Assembly (NCBI GenBank): GCA_905480605.1
Contig: CAJQRD010000081.1
Location: forward strand, 1 to 45,529
Source of the DNA: an uncultured Saprospiraceae bacterium
GTDB taxonomy: Bacteria > Bacteroidota > Bacteroidia > Chitinophagales > Saprospiraceae
DNA length: 45,529 nucleotides
Reading direction: 5' to 3'
Shown: positions 7,955-17,525 of the stretch, one piece after another
How positions within the stretch are numbered: the first letter of the stretch is position 1
How the letters are laid out: every line of letters starts with the position of its first letter
Program-made: the position numbers and the translations under genes
Notes under the pieces: model-generated
The model's database searches: none
Seen by the model: only the letters and a program-made list of their open reading frames with translations
What the model was told of the DNA's origin: nothing

Positions 7955-9103
7955 ATGTTGTTATGTCAAAAAGATAAATTCAGTTTACATCCTGATATCC
8001 ATTATTTCAACAATGCTAGAAAAGGACCGCTCTTAAAATCCTCAGAAGCTGCGGCAGTTAGATCATTGATTCAGCAACGAAATCCTAGTGATTTACCCAA
8101 TTCTGGTTTCTTTGAAGAAATGGATATGGTTAAAAACATATTTGGTCAATTGGTGAATTGTGATGCAAAAAATGTTGCTGTAATCCCTGCTGTTTCTTAT
8201 GGTTTCTCTTCAGTTTTAAATAATACTCCTGCTAAAAGGAATGGCCACGCTATAACGCTAAAAGACGAATTTCCTAGTGGATATCTGAGCTTAGAAAAGT
8301 GGTGTAAAGCCCATGACAATGAATTGAAAGTAATTGGCCCACATCACTCAAATGATATTGGTGAATCATGGAATAACAATATATTAGAGAGTATAAATCA
8401 AAACACATCAGTAGTTTTAATGTGTTCAGTACACTGGATGAACGGGCTTAAGTACGATCTTAAAGCTATAGGTGAAAAGTGCAAGAAAGTTGGTGCAAGG
8501 TTTTACCTAGATGGCACTCAATCCGTTGGTGTAATGCCGATTGATGTCAAACAATATAATGTCGACGCTTTGGTATGTGGTACGTACAAATGGATGTTTG
8601 GACCCTACTCAGTGGGATTATCATTCATGTCAGATGTTTTCAATGATGGACAACCACTAGAAGAGTCATGGATGAACAGAGTTAACGCCAAAGATTTTAC
8701 AAGTCTAACAAGTTACAATTCTAATTATTTTAAAGGTGCTTCAAGGTACAGCGTAGGGGAGACCAGCAATTTTATTTTGATGTCAATGCTGGTAGAATCA
8801 CTAAAACAAATTCTAGAATGGAAACCAGAAAATATTCAATCTTACTGCAAAGAATTGATACTGCCTTTCAAGCAATTTATGCAAGAAAATGATTTAGCGA
8901 CTTGGTCTGAGGCATATTTTTCAAACCATTTATTTTCATTGAACTTGCCAGATCATATTTCTATTGACGCTCTTAAAGAATCATTTACGGCTAACAAGAT
9001 TTATGCATCTCAAAGAGGCACAGGTATTAGGCTTTCAGTAAATGTATTCAATGAGTCTGACAACATTGACGTCTTAATCAAGAGCATCATGAAAGTGTTA
9101 TAA
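7955..9103 (+). CDS. Class V PLP-dependent aminotransferase
   Basis: A 382-residue fold-type I PLP enzyme of the aminotransferase class V / cysteine desulfurase / kynureninase-like superfamily. FNNARKGPLL near the N terminus, YLDGTQSVGVMPIDV (the Asp that binds the pyridine nitrogen and the Gln stacking nearby) and CGTYKWMFGPYSVG with the Schiff-base Lys at residue 212 are visible. It ends in the usual small domain with GIRLSVNVFN. There is no nearby Fe-S or sulfur gene, so cysteine desulfurase activity is not supported; the substrate is unknown. A TATATTTC sequence just before the ATG may be a weak -7 element. Single-gene unit. Confidence 0.87.
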   Translation: MLLCQKDKFSLHPDIHYFNNARKGPLLKSSEAAAVRSLIQQRNPSDLPNSGFFEEMDMVKNIFGQLVNCDAKNVAVIPAVSYGFSSVLNNTPAKRNGHAITLKDEFPSGYLSLEKWCKAHDNELKVIGPHHSNDIGESWNNNILESINQNTSVVLMCSVHWMNGLKYDLKAIGEKCKKVGARFYLDGTQSVGVMPIDVKQYNVDALVCGTYKWMFGPYSVGLSFMSDVFNDGQPLEESWMNRVNAKDFTSLTSYNSNYFKGASRYSVGETSNFILMSMLVESLKQILEWKPENIQSYCKELILPFKQFMQENDLATWSEAYFSNHLFSLNLPDHISIDALKESFTANKIYASQRGTGIRLSVNVFNESDNIDVLIKSIMKVL

Positions 9104-9266
9104 TAAAAGTATCCAACTCTAACTTAACTAAATAGTATTTATTAAAGTCATTAATCTCTTCGTGTAACTGTGTGATTCCTTTGTGATCTCCGTGAGTAAA
9201 AGAATGCACGACTTCATAATATATACCTAGCTTTTCTTCAGGAAACTGACCAAATTGTTCATTGAT
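9087..9266 (-). pseudogene. Decayed ORF remnant
   Basis: On the minus strand a frame is open for 59 codons from just after a TAG (9269-9267) to a TGA at 9089-9087, with protein-like composition (QFPEEKLGIYYEVVHSFTH, ITQLHEEINDFNKYYLVK). It has no ATG start in frame and its end overlaps the end of the aminotransferase gene. I do not recognise the family. The coding-like look without a start suggests the remains of a deleted gene, but chance is possible. Confidence 0.3.
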
Positions 9267-9374
9267 CTAATAATTATGTATGCGAAATGTCCCATAAAAA
9301 GTCTTTTAGTACTATTAATTAAAACATTGTTGTTCAATAAAGAGTAATTAATGGATTTTTTTTAATGCAATGTG

Positions 9375-9382
9375 TACTTTTG
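9375..9382 (+). promoter_or_regulatory. -7 promoter element of the DUF2911 gene
   Basis: TACTTTTG, an exact TAnnTTTG match. The predicted transcript start near 9389 leaves a leader of about 14 bases before ATG 9403 and rules out the in-frame ATG at 9370. Confidence 0.6.
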
Positions 9383-9402
9383 CAGCAAATAAAAAAAATC
9401 TA

Positions 9403-10236
9403 ATGAAAAATATCTTAACACTAGTATGTTTGCTTCTTACAGGAACAATGATTGCTCAAATTTCAACTCCTGCAGCAAGTACATCTCAAAAAATTGAACA
9501 AGTTGTTGGATTGACAACTGTTAATGTTGACTATTCACGACCAAATGTAAAAGGTAGAGATATCTTTTCTGCTGATGGTTTGGTTCCTCATGGTAAGCTT
9601 TGGAGAACTGGAGCGAATAGAGCAACTAAAATCTCATTCTCTGATGATGTAACTATTAACGGTAATGAATTGAAAGCGGGTGACTATGCTTTAACATCAA
9701 CACCTAATGCTAAAAACTGGCAATTTCACTTTCATGTTTATGAGGGAAGTAGCTGGGCTAGTTATATTGACAGAGAACCTGCATTGTCTGTTGTCGCTAT
9801 GACTTCAGGAGCTTCAATGACTGAATCATTTACAATTGCGATAAACAATGTCACTGATAATTCAGCTGATGTTGATTTTATGTGGGCTACAACTAAATGT
9901 TCATTCAAATTGGGCGTAGAGGTTGAGAAAAGAGTAATGGCTGACATCGAAAGTGTATTGGCTGGACCTACTGGTGGCGATTACTACAATGCAGCATCTT
10001 ACTATCATTCAGCTGGTAAAGATTTGAACCAAGCATTGTCTTGGATCAACAAAGCAACTGATGTTGCTGAACCAAAGTTTTGGCAGGTAAGAAGAAAGGC
10101 TTTAATTTTAGCTGATTTAGGTAAGACTGAGGAAGCTATCAAAACTGCTAAATTGTCTATGGAATTAGCTACAAAAGCTGGTAATGATGATTATGTTGCA
10201 ATGAATAAAAAATCAATAGCTGAGTGGACTAAATAA
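9403..10236 (+). CDS. DUF2911 domain secreted protein
   Basis: A 277-residue exported protein with a Sec signal (KNILTLVCLLLTGTMIAQ) and the DUF2911 domain: STPAASTSQKIEQVVGLTTV, VDYSRPNVKGRDIF, GKLWRTGANRATKISFSDDV, GDYALTSTPN. This family is widespread in Bacteroidota and has no assigned function. The C-terminal 80 residues (LNQALSWINKATD, EEAIKTAKLSMELA) look like TPR-type helical repeats. The start is set by the signal peptide and the promoter at 9375. It is a single-gene unit ended by a strong terminator at 10260. Confidence 0.88.
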   Translation: MKNILTLVCLLLTGTMIAQISTPAASTSQKIEQVVGLTTVNVDYSRPNVKGRDIFSADGLVPHGKLWRTGANRATKISFSDDVTINGNELKAGDYALTSTPNAKNWQFHFHVYEGSSWASYIDREPALSVVAMTSGASMTESFTIAINNVTDNSADVDFMWATTKCSFKLGVEVEKRVMADIESVLAGPTGGDYYNAASYYHSAGKDLNQALSWINKATDVAEPKFWQVRRKALILADLGKTEEAIKTAKLSMELATKAGNDDYVAMNKKSIAEWTK

Positions 10237-10259
10237 GTTCAGTTGGTTAAATATTCCAG

Positions 10260-10300
10260 ATGGGCTAAGATTATTGAATCTTAGCCCATTTTTGTTTTTC
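10260..10300 (+). terminator. Rho-independent terminator after the DUF2911 gene
   Basis: ATGGGCTAAGATT (10260-10272) pairs with AATCTTAGCCCAT (10277-10289) over an ATTG loop and is followed by TTTTTGTTTTTC. Confidence 0.85.
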
Positions 10301-10394
10301 TTTAAATAAGGTATCCTACTTAATGTCAAACATCCCATTCTTTTTTTCTATAAAGTGATGTATAATATCGATAAAGGTCAATGCTGATTACATC

Positions 10395-10421
10395 TTTGTA
10401 ATGTCTTATATCGTAACTTTG
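10395..10421 (+). promoter_or_regulatory. Promoter of the TonB-dependent receptor-like gene
   Basis: TTTG at 10395-10398 (-33) and TAACTTTG at 10414-10421 (-7, matches TAnnTTTG) with a 15-base spacer. The start codon is a GTG at 10441, about 13 bases after the predicted transcript start. Confidence 0.6.
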
Positions 10422-10440
10422 CATTAATAAAATTAGTCTT

Positions 10441-12864
10441 GTGAAAAATATTTTGTTACTCTTAATATTGTTTTCTTCTTTTGCAACTTTTGGTCAAAAC
10501 GCTTTGCTTTCTGGAGTCTTGGTTGATGATCAAAATGAAACTGTGATTTATGCAAATATAGCTTTGTATTCTTCTGAGGACTCAACCTTGGTTAAAGTAG
10601 AGACCACAGATGAGAACGGAGCATTCCTTATAAAAGGTTTAGAGTCTAAAGTTTACTTCCTTATGGCAAGTTACATCGGGCTTAATGATATAAGAGTGGA
10701 GGAAATTAATCTGTCTTCGGTACAAGAAAAAGATTTAGGTCGTTTGGTTTTGTCAACTTCTTCAATTGAACTTGAAACAGCAATTGTCACTGCAAAAAGA
10801 GCTATGGTTGAAGTTAAGCCAGACAGAACAGTTTTTAATGTGCAAGGAACAATCAACAGTACAGGTGACAATGGTTTGGATTTATTGAGAAAAGCACCAG
10901 GCGTTTTAATTGACAATAACGAAAACATAACTGTATTAAGTCGCAACGGTGTTTTGATTTATGTAGATGGTAAACGATTGCCTTTAGGTGGAGATGATTT
11001 ATCAAACTATCTTCAAAATTTAACCTCTTCACAAATAGACAGAATAGATATAATCACCAATCCAGGAGCTAAGTATGAGGCAGAAGGAAATGCAGGAATA
11101 ATAGACATAAGATTAAGGAAAAATGAAAACCATGGGTTCAACGGTTCTGTGACATTAAATTCAGCCAAGGCATCAGCTTGGAGAAACGGTGTGTCAACAA
11201 ATTTGAACTTTAGAAATGGTAAACTAAATACCTACTTGCAATTAGGAGCATTTGATAATGAATTGCAACAAAAGTACTTCTTCGATGACTATATAGGTGA
11301 TGTCTTTATTCAAAATGTTGCGATAGAAAGAACACTGGAAGAGGGTGGTAATTTAAGATGGGGTACTGATTTCTTTTTAAATGACAACAGTACTATTGGA
11401 TTTTTAGGAAGCACAAATCTGAAAAACAATACATTGTTATCAGAATCCGATAATAAAATTGCCTCTGCTTTTAATACTTCGGCAATTGATAGTTTGTTGG
11501 TTGCTTCAAATAATGGTTTCCGTAATTTCGATAGTCAAAGTTTAAATTTAAACTACGCTTATCGAAAAAATGAAACGACATTGAATATAGATGTCGATTA
11601 TGGTCGATACCGCACAGATGCGGACTCTTATCAACCTAATACTTATTTGACACCTGATTCAACTCAAGTCTTAACAAGGGTGAATACAGCTTATTCTTCA
11701 CCAGTAGCAATTGATATTTATACTTTTAAATTTGACTACGAAACAAATCTTGTCGGCGGACGATTGGGATTTGGAACTAAGTTAAGTATGGTAGAAACAG
11801 ACAATACTTTCTCTTTCTTTAATATCCCAAATGAAGATAGAATTTTAAATGTATTAAGGTCTAATAGATTTACTTATGATGAGAATGTATATGCCGGTTA
11901 CTTTAGTTATTCTAGGTCGATTAATCAAAAGTTAAGTTTTACTTCTGGATTGCGATTAGAGCAAACAGAGGCGCAGGGCGACTTAATACCTTTTGATACA
12001 AATTTGCAGGAGCCGCCAGTTATTCTAAGTTACTTAAGTGCTTTTCCCAATGCTGGTTTAACATATACAATTGATCCTCAAAACGTAATTTCTTTCAACT
12101 ATGGAAGAAGAATAAACAGGCCAGATTATAATGTACTGAATCCATTCAAAGCTCAATTAAATGAGTTGTCTTTCAGTAAAGGTAATCCGTTTTTAAGCCC
12201 GGAAATTGTCAATAATTTCGAATTGGGGTATCTTTGGAAATATAGATATAACTTCAAATTAGCATATAGTAAAACTACCGATCAGATTACAAGATTAATT
12301 GGTCCTGATGACAGTGACCCTCGTGCACGTTTTATCAATTGGGACAATCTAGCAGAACAAACGACTTACAGCTTAAATGTTAGTCTTCCTATTGAAGTTA
12401 CAAGTAAATGGAATGCGTTCTTTAACCTGAGTGGAGCCTACTTAGACAATCAAGCTGATTATGGAGATGGAATAATTGTAGACCTCCAAGCTTGGACCTA
12501 TAATATTTTTCAACAACATACTATCACACTTCCTAAGGGGTTTGTCGGTGAAGTTTCAGGATGGTTTTCTGGTCCAGGTATTTGGGGTGGTGTATTTAAA
12601 TATGACACGAGTTGGTCGTTAAATTTGGGATTACAAAAAAGATTCCTTAATGATAAACTGAATGTCAAATTAAGTGCCCAAGATATTTTTAATCAAGCCT
12701 TTTGGTCTGGTTCAGCAGAGTTTAATGGCTTAATTTCAAACGGACGAGGAGAGTGGGACGCGCGTAAAGTTGCGGTGAGTATCTCATACAATTTTGGTAA
12801 TGACAAGGTGAAGTCTAGAAAAAGATCAACAGGACTAGAAGACGAGGCTGGTAGAGTAAATTAG
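10441..12864 (+). CDS. TonB-dependent receptor-like outer-membrane protein with carboxypeptidase-regulatory domain
   Basis: An 807-residue outer-membrane protein starting at GTG. After a signal peptide ending near TFGQ comes a CarboxypepD_reg-like beta-sandwich (residues about 20-105: LLSGVLVDDQNETVIYANIA, GAFLIKGLESKVYFL), a plug domain (about 115-225: GLDLLRKAPGVLIDNNENI, VYVDGKRLPL-like text, IDRIDIITNPGAKYEAEG) and a long barrel (FNYGRRINRPDYNVLNPF, LSFSKGNPFLSPEIVNNFELGY). This matches the outer-membrane beta-barrel family 14 / TonB-receptor group of Bacteroidota. There is no SusD partner next to it and the substrate is unknown. The last residues after SYNFG are a short charged tail (KSRKRSTGLEDEAGR). 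Confidence 0.87.
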   Translation: MKNILLLLILFSSFATFGQNALLSGVLVDDQNETVIYANIALYSSEDSTLVKVETTDENGAFLIKGLESKVYFLMASYIGLNDIRVEEINLSSVQEKDLGRLVLSTSSIELETAIVTAKRAMVEVKPDRTVFNVQGTINSTGDNGLDLLRKAPGVLIDNNENITVLSRNGVLIYVDGKRLPLGGDDLSNYLQNLTSSQIDRIDIITNPGAKYEAEGNAGIIDIRLRKNENHGFNGSVTLNSAKASAWRNGVSTNLNFRNGKLNTYLQLGAFDNELQQKYFFDDYIGDVFIQNVAIERTLEEGGNLRWGTDFFLNDNSTIGFLGSTNLKNNTLLSESDNKIASAFNTSAIDSLLVASNNGFRNFDSQSLNLNYAYRKNETTLNIDVDYGRYRTDADSYQPNTYLTPDSTQVLTRVNTAYSSPVAIDIYTFKFDYETNLVGGRLGFGTKLSMVETDNTFSFFNIPNEDRILNVLRSNRFTYDENVYAGYFSYSRSINQKLSFTSGLRLEQTEAQGDLIPFDTNLQEPPVILSYLSAFPNAGLTYTIDPQNVISFNYGRRINRPDYNVLNPFKAQLNELSFSKGNPFLSPEIVNNFELGYLWKYRYNFKLAYSKTTDQITRLIGPDDSDPRARFINWDNLAEQTTYSLNVSLPIEVTSKWNAFFNLSGAYLDNQADYGDGIIVDLQAWTYNIFQQHTITLPKGFVGEVSGWFSGPGIWGGVFKYDTSWSLNLGLQKRFLNDKLNVKLSAQDIFNQAFWSGSAEFNGLISNGRGEWDARKVAVSISYNFGNDKVKSRKRSTGLEDEAGRVN

Positions 12865-12887
12865 TAGATACCTAGTCTAATTTAGAT

Positions 12888-13514
12888 CTATAAAACGACA
12901 ACGCCTTTTTTCGTACGAATAGTCACATTGATACTATTTTGATGACCCTGCTTAAAGGATATTTGGTCAGAAGTTTTTCCTAGAATAGAATCAAGTGCAT
13001 TGATGTTCTGTGATACCAGTTGTATACCAACCAATTCGCACTCTATATCTAATGCATCGCAAGGATGATTATTAGATTGACTCCAATCTAATAAAAATGG
13101 AACTGTTTCAACAAGGCCAAATTCATTGGGTTTTGTCATTTTCCATTTTAAATACTCTCCATTTCTGAGTTGTCTTTGACCAGGGATTATTTCTCCTAAT
13201 GGTTTCTTTATTGAAATTAATGTTTGTGCGTCTTTTATTATATTTTGTGTATTAATTGACCACCTTGTAAGGGTTGGTCCATTGATATTGTCTACAGCCA
13301 TCCACCGTTTGCCAATAAATTTATTTACAGGATCTGGAGCTATTAATTCAAGGTAGCATTTTGGTCCAATGGCCATCAGTGCGTTGTGGGTACCATGATT
13401 CAAATGTTGCCCTCCTGGAACTGGCTTTACTCCAGTTAGTTTTTCTATAGCAAGAATTCCATCTTCTAGATCAGGAAAGGCATATACAATATGATCTACT
13501 CTAGAAATATCCAT
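12888..13514 (-). CDS. VOC-superfamily (glyoxalase-like domain) protein
   Basis: A 208-residue protein beginning with RVDHIVYAFPDLEDGILAIE and containing GVKPVPGGQHLNHGTHNALM and CYLELIAPDP, the pattern of the glyoxalase_3 (PF13468-like) branch of the vicinal-oxygen-chelate fold. His8 of the DHIV segment, the HGTHN His and Glu of YLELIAP are candidate metal ligands. The reaction is unknown. The start is 11 bases after the stop of the amine oxidase gene, so the two probably form one transcript. Confidence 0.82.
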   Translation of the reverse strand: MDISRVDHIVYAFPDLEDGILAIEKLTGVKPVPGGQHLNHGTHNALMAIGPKCYLELIAPDPVNKFIGKRWMAVDNINGPTLTRWSINTQNIIKDAQTLISIKKPLGEIIPGQRQLRNGEYLKWKMTKPNEFGLVETVPFLLDWSQSNNHPCDALDIECELVGIQLVSQNINALDSILGKTSDQISFKQGHQNSINVTIRTKKGVVVL

Positions 13515-13525
13515 AAATATAATTT

Positions 13526-14611
13526 CTATAATTTTTGTTCTAATAATTGTTTGTAAATAAATTCAGCACTCCTAACGGCTCCTTCCATATAGCCAGAATA
13601 TTGAGTAGCTGTTTCTGTACCAGAAAGGTATAAACTATTATTTAGGTATGCAGATTGAAATACCTTGTGACCATTGTTTTGATGAGGCGTAATATGCGCT
13701 TCATATGGTACAAAAGTCAATGATTCATTTCGCCAGATAGCCTCTTCATAAAAAAGATATTGATTAACTTCTTCTCCAAAGTATTTTTCAAGTTGAGTTA
13801 AGACTTTAGACAACCGTTCTTCTTTTGTTAAAGAATAATAACTGCCGTTAAAGAAACCTTTTAGTGCATAAAAATCGTCTTCGAAATTACAATGGTCATA
13901 CATCTCTGGAATTGGTCCAACATTACTGAATATGGTTCCACTTCCATTGTCTTTTCTCCAAAATGGTTCTTTGAAGACGAGAGCAATTTTTATTGAATCG
14001 CCCATCCAGGTATGCGTCAATTTTGCAGTATTTGTCAATGCTTGAGGCAGGTTTGGTTCTACAAATATAGACTTATAAAACAGGTAGGGCGATAAGGTTG
14101 AAATAACAATATCAGCTTCATATTTGGTAGTGTCTGTAGTAACTGTAGTTGATCCTTGGGAGTTCTTATGAATGGATTTAACTTTTTCACTTAGCTTCAA
14201 TTCTCCTTCTTGGAGATAGATTGATAATTTTTCAATGACACTAGCTGTTCCACCTTGTAATCGCATACTAGGTTCTGGATTTGGTGGCAGGTTTACCAGA
14301 TATGGTGGACTAGTAGACAAAGGTTCGTAGTGTGCATTATAACCAATTAATTGCTCAAAGTAATCTAGCTTTAACTCATCTAATAAGTTAAGGAATCTGT
14401 TATGTTTTATACCAAACCATGTTGCACCCATTTCTAAGGTTTGATTTTTCTCTGTTTTTTCTAAAGTAAGTATCCTGCCACCCATACGTGACCGACCTTC
14501 TAATATAGTCACAGATAAGTTTTTAGACAACAATTCATTCTTCTTTATCAAATAGTTGATTGTAAGGCCTGTAAGACCGCTGCCTATTATAATAATTCTT
14601 TTTCTCTTCAT
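13526..14611 (-). CDS. FAD-dependent amine oxidase family protein
   Basis: A 361-residue flavoprotein. The N terminus carries the dinucleotide-binding fold (RIIIIGSGLTGLTINYLI), an acidic FAD ribose ligand (VTILEGRSRMGGRI, the ExRxxxGGR motif) and LEMGATWFGI; the C-terminal FAD motif is seen in LYLSGTETATQYSGYMEGA. This is the monoamine oxidase/protoporphyrinogen oxidase-like group; the amine substrate cannot be deduced. ATG at 14611 is preferred; an in-frame TTG at 14623 would add four residues. It is upstream of and probably co-transcribed with the VOC gene. Confidence 0.88.
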   Translation of the reverse strand: MKRKRIIIIGSGLTGLTINYLIKKNELLSKNLSVTILEGRSRMGGRILTLEKTEKNQTLEMGATWFGIKHNRFLNLLDELKLDYFEQLIGYNAHYEPLSTSPPYLVNLPPNPEPSMRLQGGTASVIEKLSIYLQEGELKLSEKVKSIHKNSQGSTTVTTDTTKYEADIVISTLSPYLFYKSIFVEPNLPQALTNTAKLTHTWMGDSIKIALVFKEPFWRKDNGSGTIFSNVGPIPEMYDHCNFEDDFYALKGFFNGSYYSLTKEERLSKVLTQLEKYFGEEVNQYLFYEEAIWRNESLTFVPYEAHITPHQNNGHKVFQSAYLNNSLYLSGTETATQYSGYMEGAVRSAEFIYKQLLEQKL

Positions 14612-14769
14612 TTTTACTTTCAAATAATCTATTGAGATTATAACAATATTGCCATGCGGGTATAAATAATCTCATATTGCAATTATTCATATAAATAATA
14701 GTTCGCTTTTCATTTAAACAAAACCCTTTGTCAATTTGTTTATTTTAATCAATTAAACACTAACTTTAT

Positions 14770-16608
14770 TTGGCACGCAAACTTAAATCACTACAAGATA
14801 CAGAATCGATTGGTCTTAAGGATTCTTTCAGAGCCTTGGTAAATATCCCAAGGTTTTTTAAGGAAATAATGAAAAGTAGCCCAATCCTATTTTATTATAA
14901 TCTATTAGCTCGTCTACTTACCGCTTTTTCTCCTGTTATAAAACTATGGGTTGGAAAGCTGATAATTGATGAAATAATATTGCAGACTCAAGCACAAGAT
15001 AAAGACTTGGATAAGCTTTGGTATTATGTAGGCATTGAGCTTGCTGTGTTTATCATTTCAGATTTACTCAACAGATCTATTGGTTTGTCTGACAGTCTAC
15101 TTGGTGATTTGTATTCTAATGATTCCTCAATAAAAATTATTCAAAAGACAAGTGAAGTCAGCATAAGCCAATTGGAAGATGCTGAATTTTATGATAAGCT
15201 TGAGCGTGCAAGAACCCAAACAAATAGTCGTGTAAATTTGATGTCAAACTCGTTGAGTCAAATTCAAGACATGATAGCTATTTCTTCTTTGATATTTGGT
15301 TTGATTTATTTTGAACCATGGCTAATCTTGCTTTTGATAATAAGTATAATACCTTCATTTTTAAATGAGTATAAATTTAGTTCTACACAATACTCAATTG
15401 CTAGAAGTTGGACTTCTGAACGTAGAGAATTGGATTACATTAGATTTATCGGAGCCAACGACCGTACAGCCAAAGAGGTTAAACTTTTTGGATTAACAAA
15501 ATACCTTGCCGATCGTTTTGCCTATTTATCAGACCTCTACTATCAGATGAATAAAAGTATTGCAGTAAAGCGTACTCTGCTTGGTAGCTTGTTCGGATTA
15601 CTAGGGACATTGTCCTACTATGGAGCTTATGTTCTAATAATATATAGAGTGATTGCTGGTGTAATTACAATTGGTGATCTCACATTTCTGTCTGGGTCAT
15701 TCAATAGGTTGCAAAGTAAACTCGAAGGTGTTTTTTCTAAGTTTACACGTATCTCTCAAAGTGCTTTGTATTTAAAAGATTATTTTGATTTTATTGATAT
15801 TAAAATAGAAAGCCCACTTGCTAAAGAATCAATGCTTCCAATTCCTGCTAAGATTGAAAAAGGATTTCAGATAAAAGATTTACATTTTGCTTATCCTGGT
15901 TCAGCAACAAATGTATTGGAGGGCGTAAGTTTTGATTTGCATAAAGGTGAGAAGTTAGCTTTTGTAGGTGAGAATGGTGCGGGAAAAACAACGCTGATAA
16001 AATTATTATTGAGATTTTATGAACCTACTTCAGGTACTATATATTTGGATGGTGTAAATATTCAGAAATATGACATAAGAGAATACCAAAAACTGTTTGG
16101 CGTTATTTTTCAAGATTTCATTCGATATGAATTTACGATTGGGGAAAACATCGCTGTTGGTAATATAAATGAGAAAGACAATGTTGAAATGATAAACGAA
16201 GCAGCTGAATTGTCTTTGGCAAAGCAAGTAGTCGATGAAATGAAAGCAGGGTATGATCAGCAATTGGGTCGTCGCTTTTCAGAAGGTAAAAATTTATCTG
16301 GTGGACAGTGGCAAAAAATTGCTTTGGCAAGGGCATACATGAAAAATGCTGATGTTATTATTCTTGACGAACCTACTTCTGCATTAGATGCACGAGCAGA
16401 ATATGAAGCCTTTCAACGGTTTATAGGATTGACAAAAGGCAAAACAAGTATTATCATTTCTCACAGATTTTCAACCGTAAGAATGGCGGACCGAATTATT
16501 GTTTTGAAAGATGGTAAGATTCTAGAAAATGGTTCACATGAAGAATTGATGAGCAATAAACAATTGTATTCTGAATTATTTGAATTACAGGCAGCAGGAT
16601 ATCAGTAG
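14770..16608 (+). CDS. ABC exporter, fused membrane and ATPase domains
   Basis: A 612-residue half-transporter. The N-terminal 330 residues hold about six membrane helices, and the C-terminal domain has a complete ATPase: Walker A GENGAGKTT (residues 400-408), Q-loop FGVIFQDF, signature LSGGQ (509-513), Walker B VIILDEPTSALD, H-loop IISHRFSTVRMADRI. Such homodimeric exporters move lipids, peptides or drugs out of the cytoplasm; nothing nearby points to the substrate. The start is uncertain: the frame begins at a TTG (14770), but a -7-like TAACTTTA lies at 14761-14768, which would leave that TTG in front of or at the transcript start. The next in-frame ATG is at 14866, inside the conserved N-terminal region. 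Confidence 0.9.
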   Translation: MARKLKSLQDTESIGLKDSFRALVNIPRFFKEIMKSSPILFYYNLLARLLTAFSPVIKLWVGKLIIDEIILQTQAQDKDLDKLWYYVGIELAVFIISDLLNRSIGLSDSLLGDLYSNDSSIKIIQKTSEVSISQLEDAEFYDKLERARTQTNSRVNLMSNSLSQIQDMIAISSLIFGLIYFEPWLILLLIISIIPSFLNEYKFSSTQYSIARSWTSERRELDYIRFIGANDRTAKEVKLFGLTKYLADRFAYLSDLYYQMNKSIAVKRTLLGSLFGLLGTLSYYGAYVLIIYRVIAGVITIGDLTFLSGSFNRLQSKLEGVFSKFTRISQSALYLKDYFDFIDIKIESPLAKESMLPIPAKIEKGFQIKDLHFAYPGSATNVLEGVSFDLHKGEKLAFVGENGAGKTTLIKLLLRFYEPTSGTIYLDGVNIQKYDIREYQKLFGVIFQDFIRYEFTIGENIAVGNINEKDNVEMINEAAELSLAKQVVDEMKAGYDQQLGRRFSEGKNLSGGQWQKIALARAYMKNADVIILDEPTSALDARAEYEAFQRFIGLTKGKTSIIISHRFSTVRMADRIIVLKDGKILENGSHEELMSNKQLYSELFELQAAGYQ

Positions 16609-16621
16609 GTTGATCTAAATG

Positions 16622-17158
16622 TCAGCCAATTCGATTCAACAATGTATCAATATCACTTTCAATAATCAACCTGGTTTTATCTTCTGCTTTCAAAAATCCA
16701 AATTTGACCATGGTTTCCAATTGTGAATCTAGCTCATTGTAAAAACCATCTGGATTAAACACGGCACACACTTTATTATTGAACCCAATTTTTTTTTGTG
16801 TAAATACATCAAAAAGTTCATCAATTGTACCTACACCTCCAGGTAGCGTTATGAAGGTATCTGCCAATCCTATCATTTTTTTCTTCCTCTCAAACATATC
16901 TTCAACGACAATTAACTTATTAAGTTTTTCATGTATACCTTCCTCGGTAATTAACTTTTTAGGCCGGACACCAATAACTTCTCTATTGTGCTTTAAAAAA
17001 ATATCGGCGACAAAACCCATTAGTCCATTTTTACCTCCTCCATACACCAATTCATAGCCTTTGGTAACTAATTCTTCACAAAGTAGATTTACTTGCTCCA
17101 GGATGATTTCAGAATTTCCGTATTGAGAACCACAAAATAGACACACTCTTTTTTTCAT
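16622..17158 (-). CDS. LOG-family nucleoside 5'-monophosphate phosphoribohydrolase
   Basis: A 178-residue Rossmann-like enzyme of the LOG / TIGR00730 family, which removes the base from nucleoside 5'-monophosphates (cytokinin activation in plants, AMP/GMP/UMP in bacteria). The two signatures are visible: CLFCGSQYGNS at the N terminus and LPGGVGTIDELFDVFT (PGGxGTxxE), plus ERKKKMIGLADTFI with the conserved RK and YGGGKNGLMG. The full length is present. It is convergent with the ABC gene with only 13 bases between stops. A poly-T/A tract just upstream of the ATG leaves no obvious -7 element. Confidence 0.9.
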   Translation of the reverse strand: MKKRVCLFCGSQYGNSEIILEQVNLLCEELVTKGYELVYGGGKNGLMGFVADIFLKHNREVIGVRPKKLITEEGIHEKLNKLIVVEDMFERKKKMIGLADTFITLPGGVGTIDELFDVFTQKKIGFNNKVCAVFNPDGFYNELDSQLETMVKFGFLKAEDKTRLIIESDIDTLLNRIG

Positions 17159-17309
17159 TTTTTTACCTTTTTTTTAATAATTGCTATTTTTTCAAATTTT
17201 TAATGTGACTTAACTTGTGACTTTGCGTCAAAAGGGTGAACTTAAAAAATATAGGTCCTTACAGAAGGATTTAAAGATAAATTGTTTTCAATTGGTTTTT
17301 TGGGGTTAT

Positions 17310-17342
17310 GCAGGGCATTCGCGAGCTTTCGTGGTGCTCTGC
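17310..17342. repeat. Long imperfect hairpin in the intergenic region before the symporter 3' end
   Basis: GCAGGGCA (17310-17317) pairs with TGCTCTGC (17335-17342) with one G-T pair, and CGCGA inside pairs with TTCGTG-type sequence around a tiny GCT loop. It has no T-run and does not lie at the end of a gene. Confidence 0.55.
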
Positions 17343-17421
17343 TTTATTTATCAATGTGAAGTAAGTTTTAATTCTTGATTATCATAATTTAGTACTAGCT
17401 TATAAACTCTGATTTCCTATT

Positions 17422-17525
17422 CTAATCATTAATCATTAATTTCTGACCTCTGACTTCTAAGCTCTTGCCTCTGCATCTGACACCTTATCCCTGAACTCTT
17501 GCCTCTAACATCTGGCATCTTATTC
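17422..17525. repeat. Low-complexity degenerate tandem repeat, 450-base gap 17159-17609
   Basis: In the gap between the LOG gene start and the symporter stop, TAATCATTAATCATTAAT is followed by TTCTGACCTCTGACTTCTAA and then two copies of CTCTTGCCTCT..ATCTG.CA.CTTAT at 17462-17488 and 17496-17523. More loose copies of AATCATAATCC-like words follow to 17609. No gene, RNA or promoter is recognisable in the gap apart from the hairpin at 17310. Confidence 0.6.

Noticed and set aside
7955-9103. Aminotransferase as the cysteine desulfurase IscS/SufS
   Set aside because: No Fe-S assembly genes nearby and no catalytic-Cys loop of the SufS or IscS kind that I could recognise.
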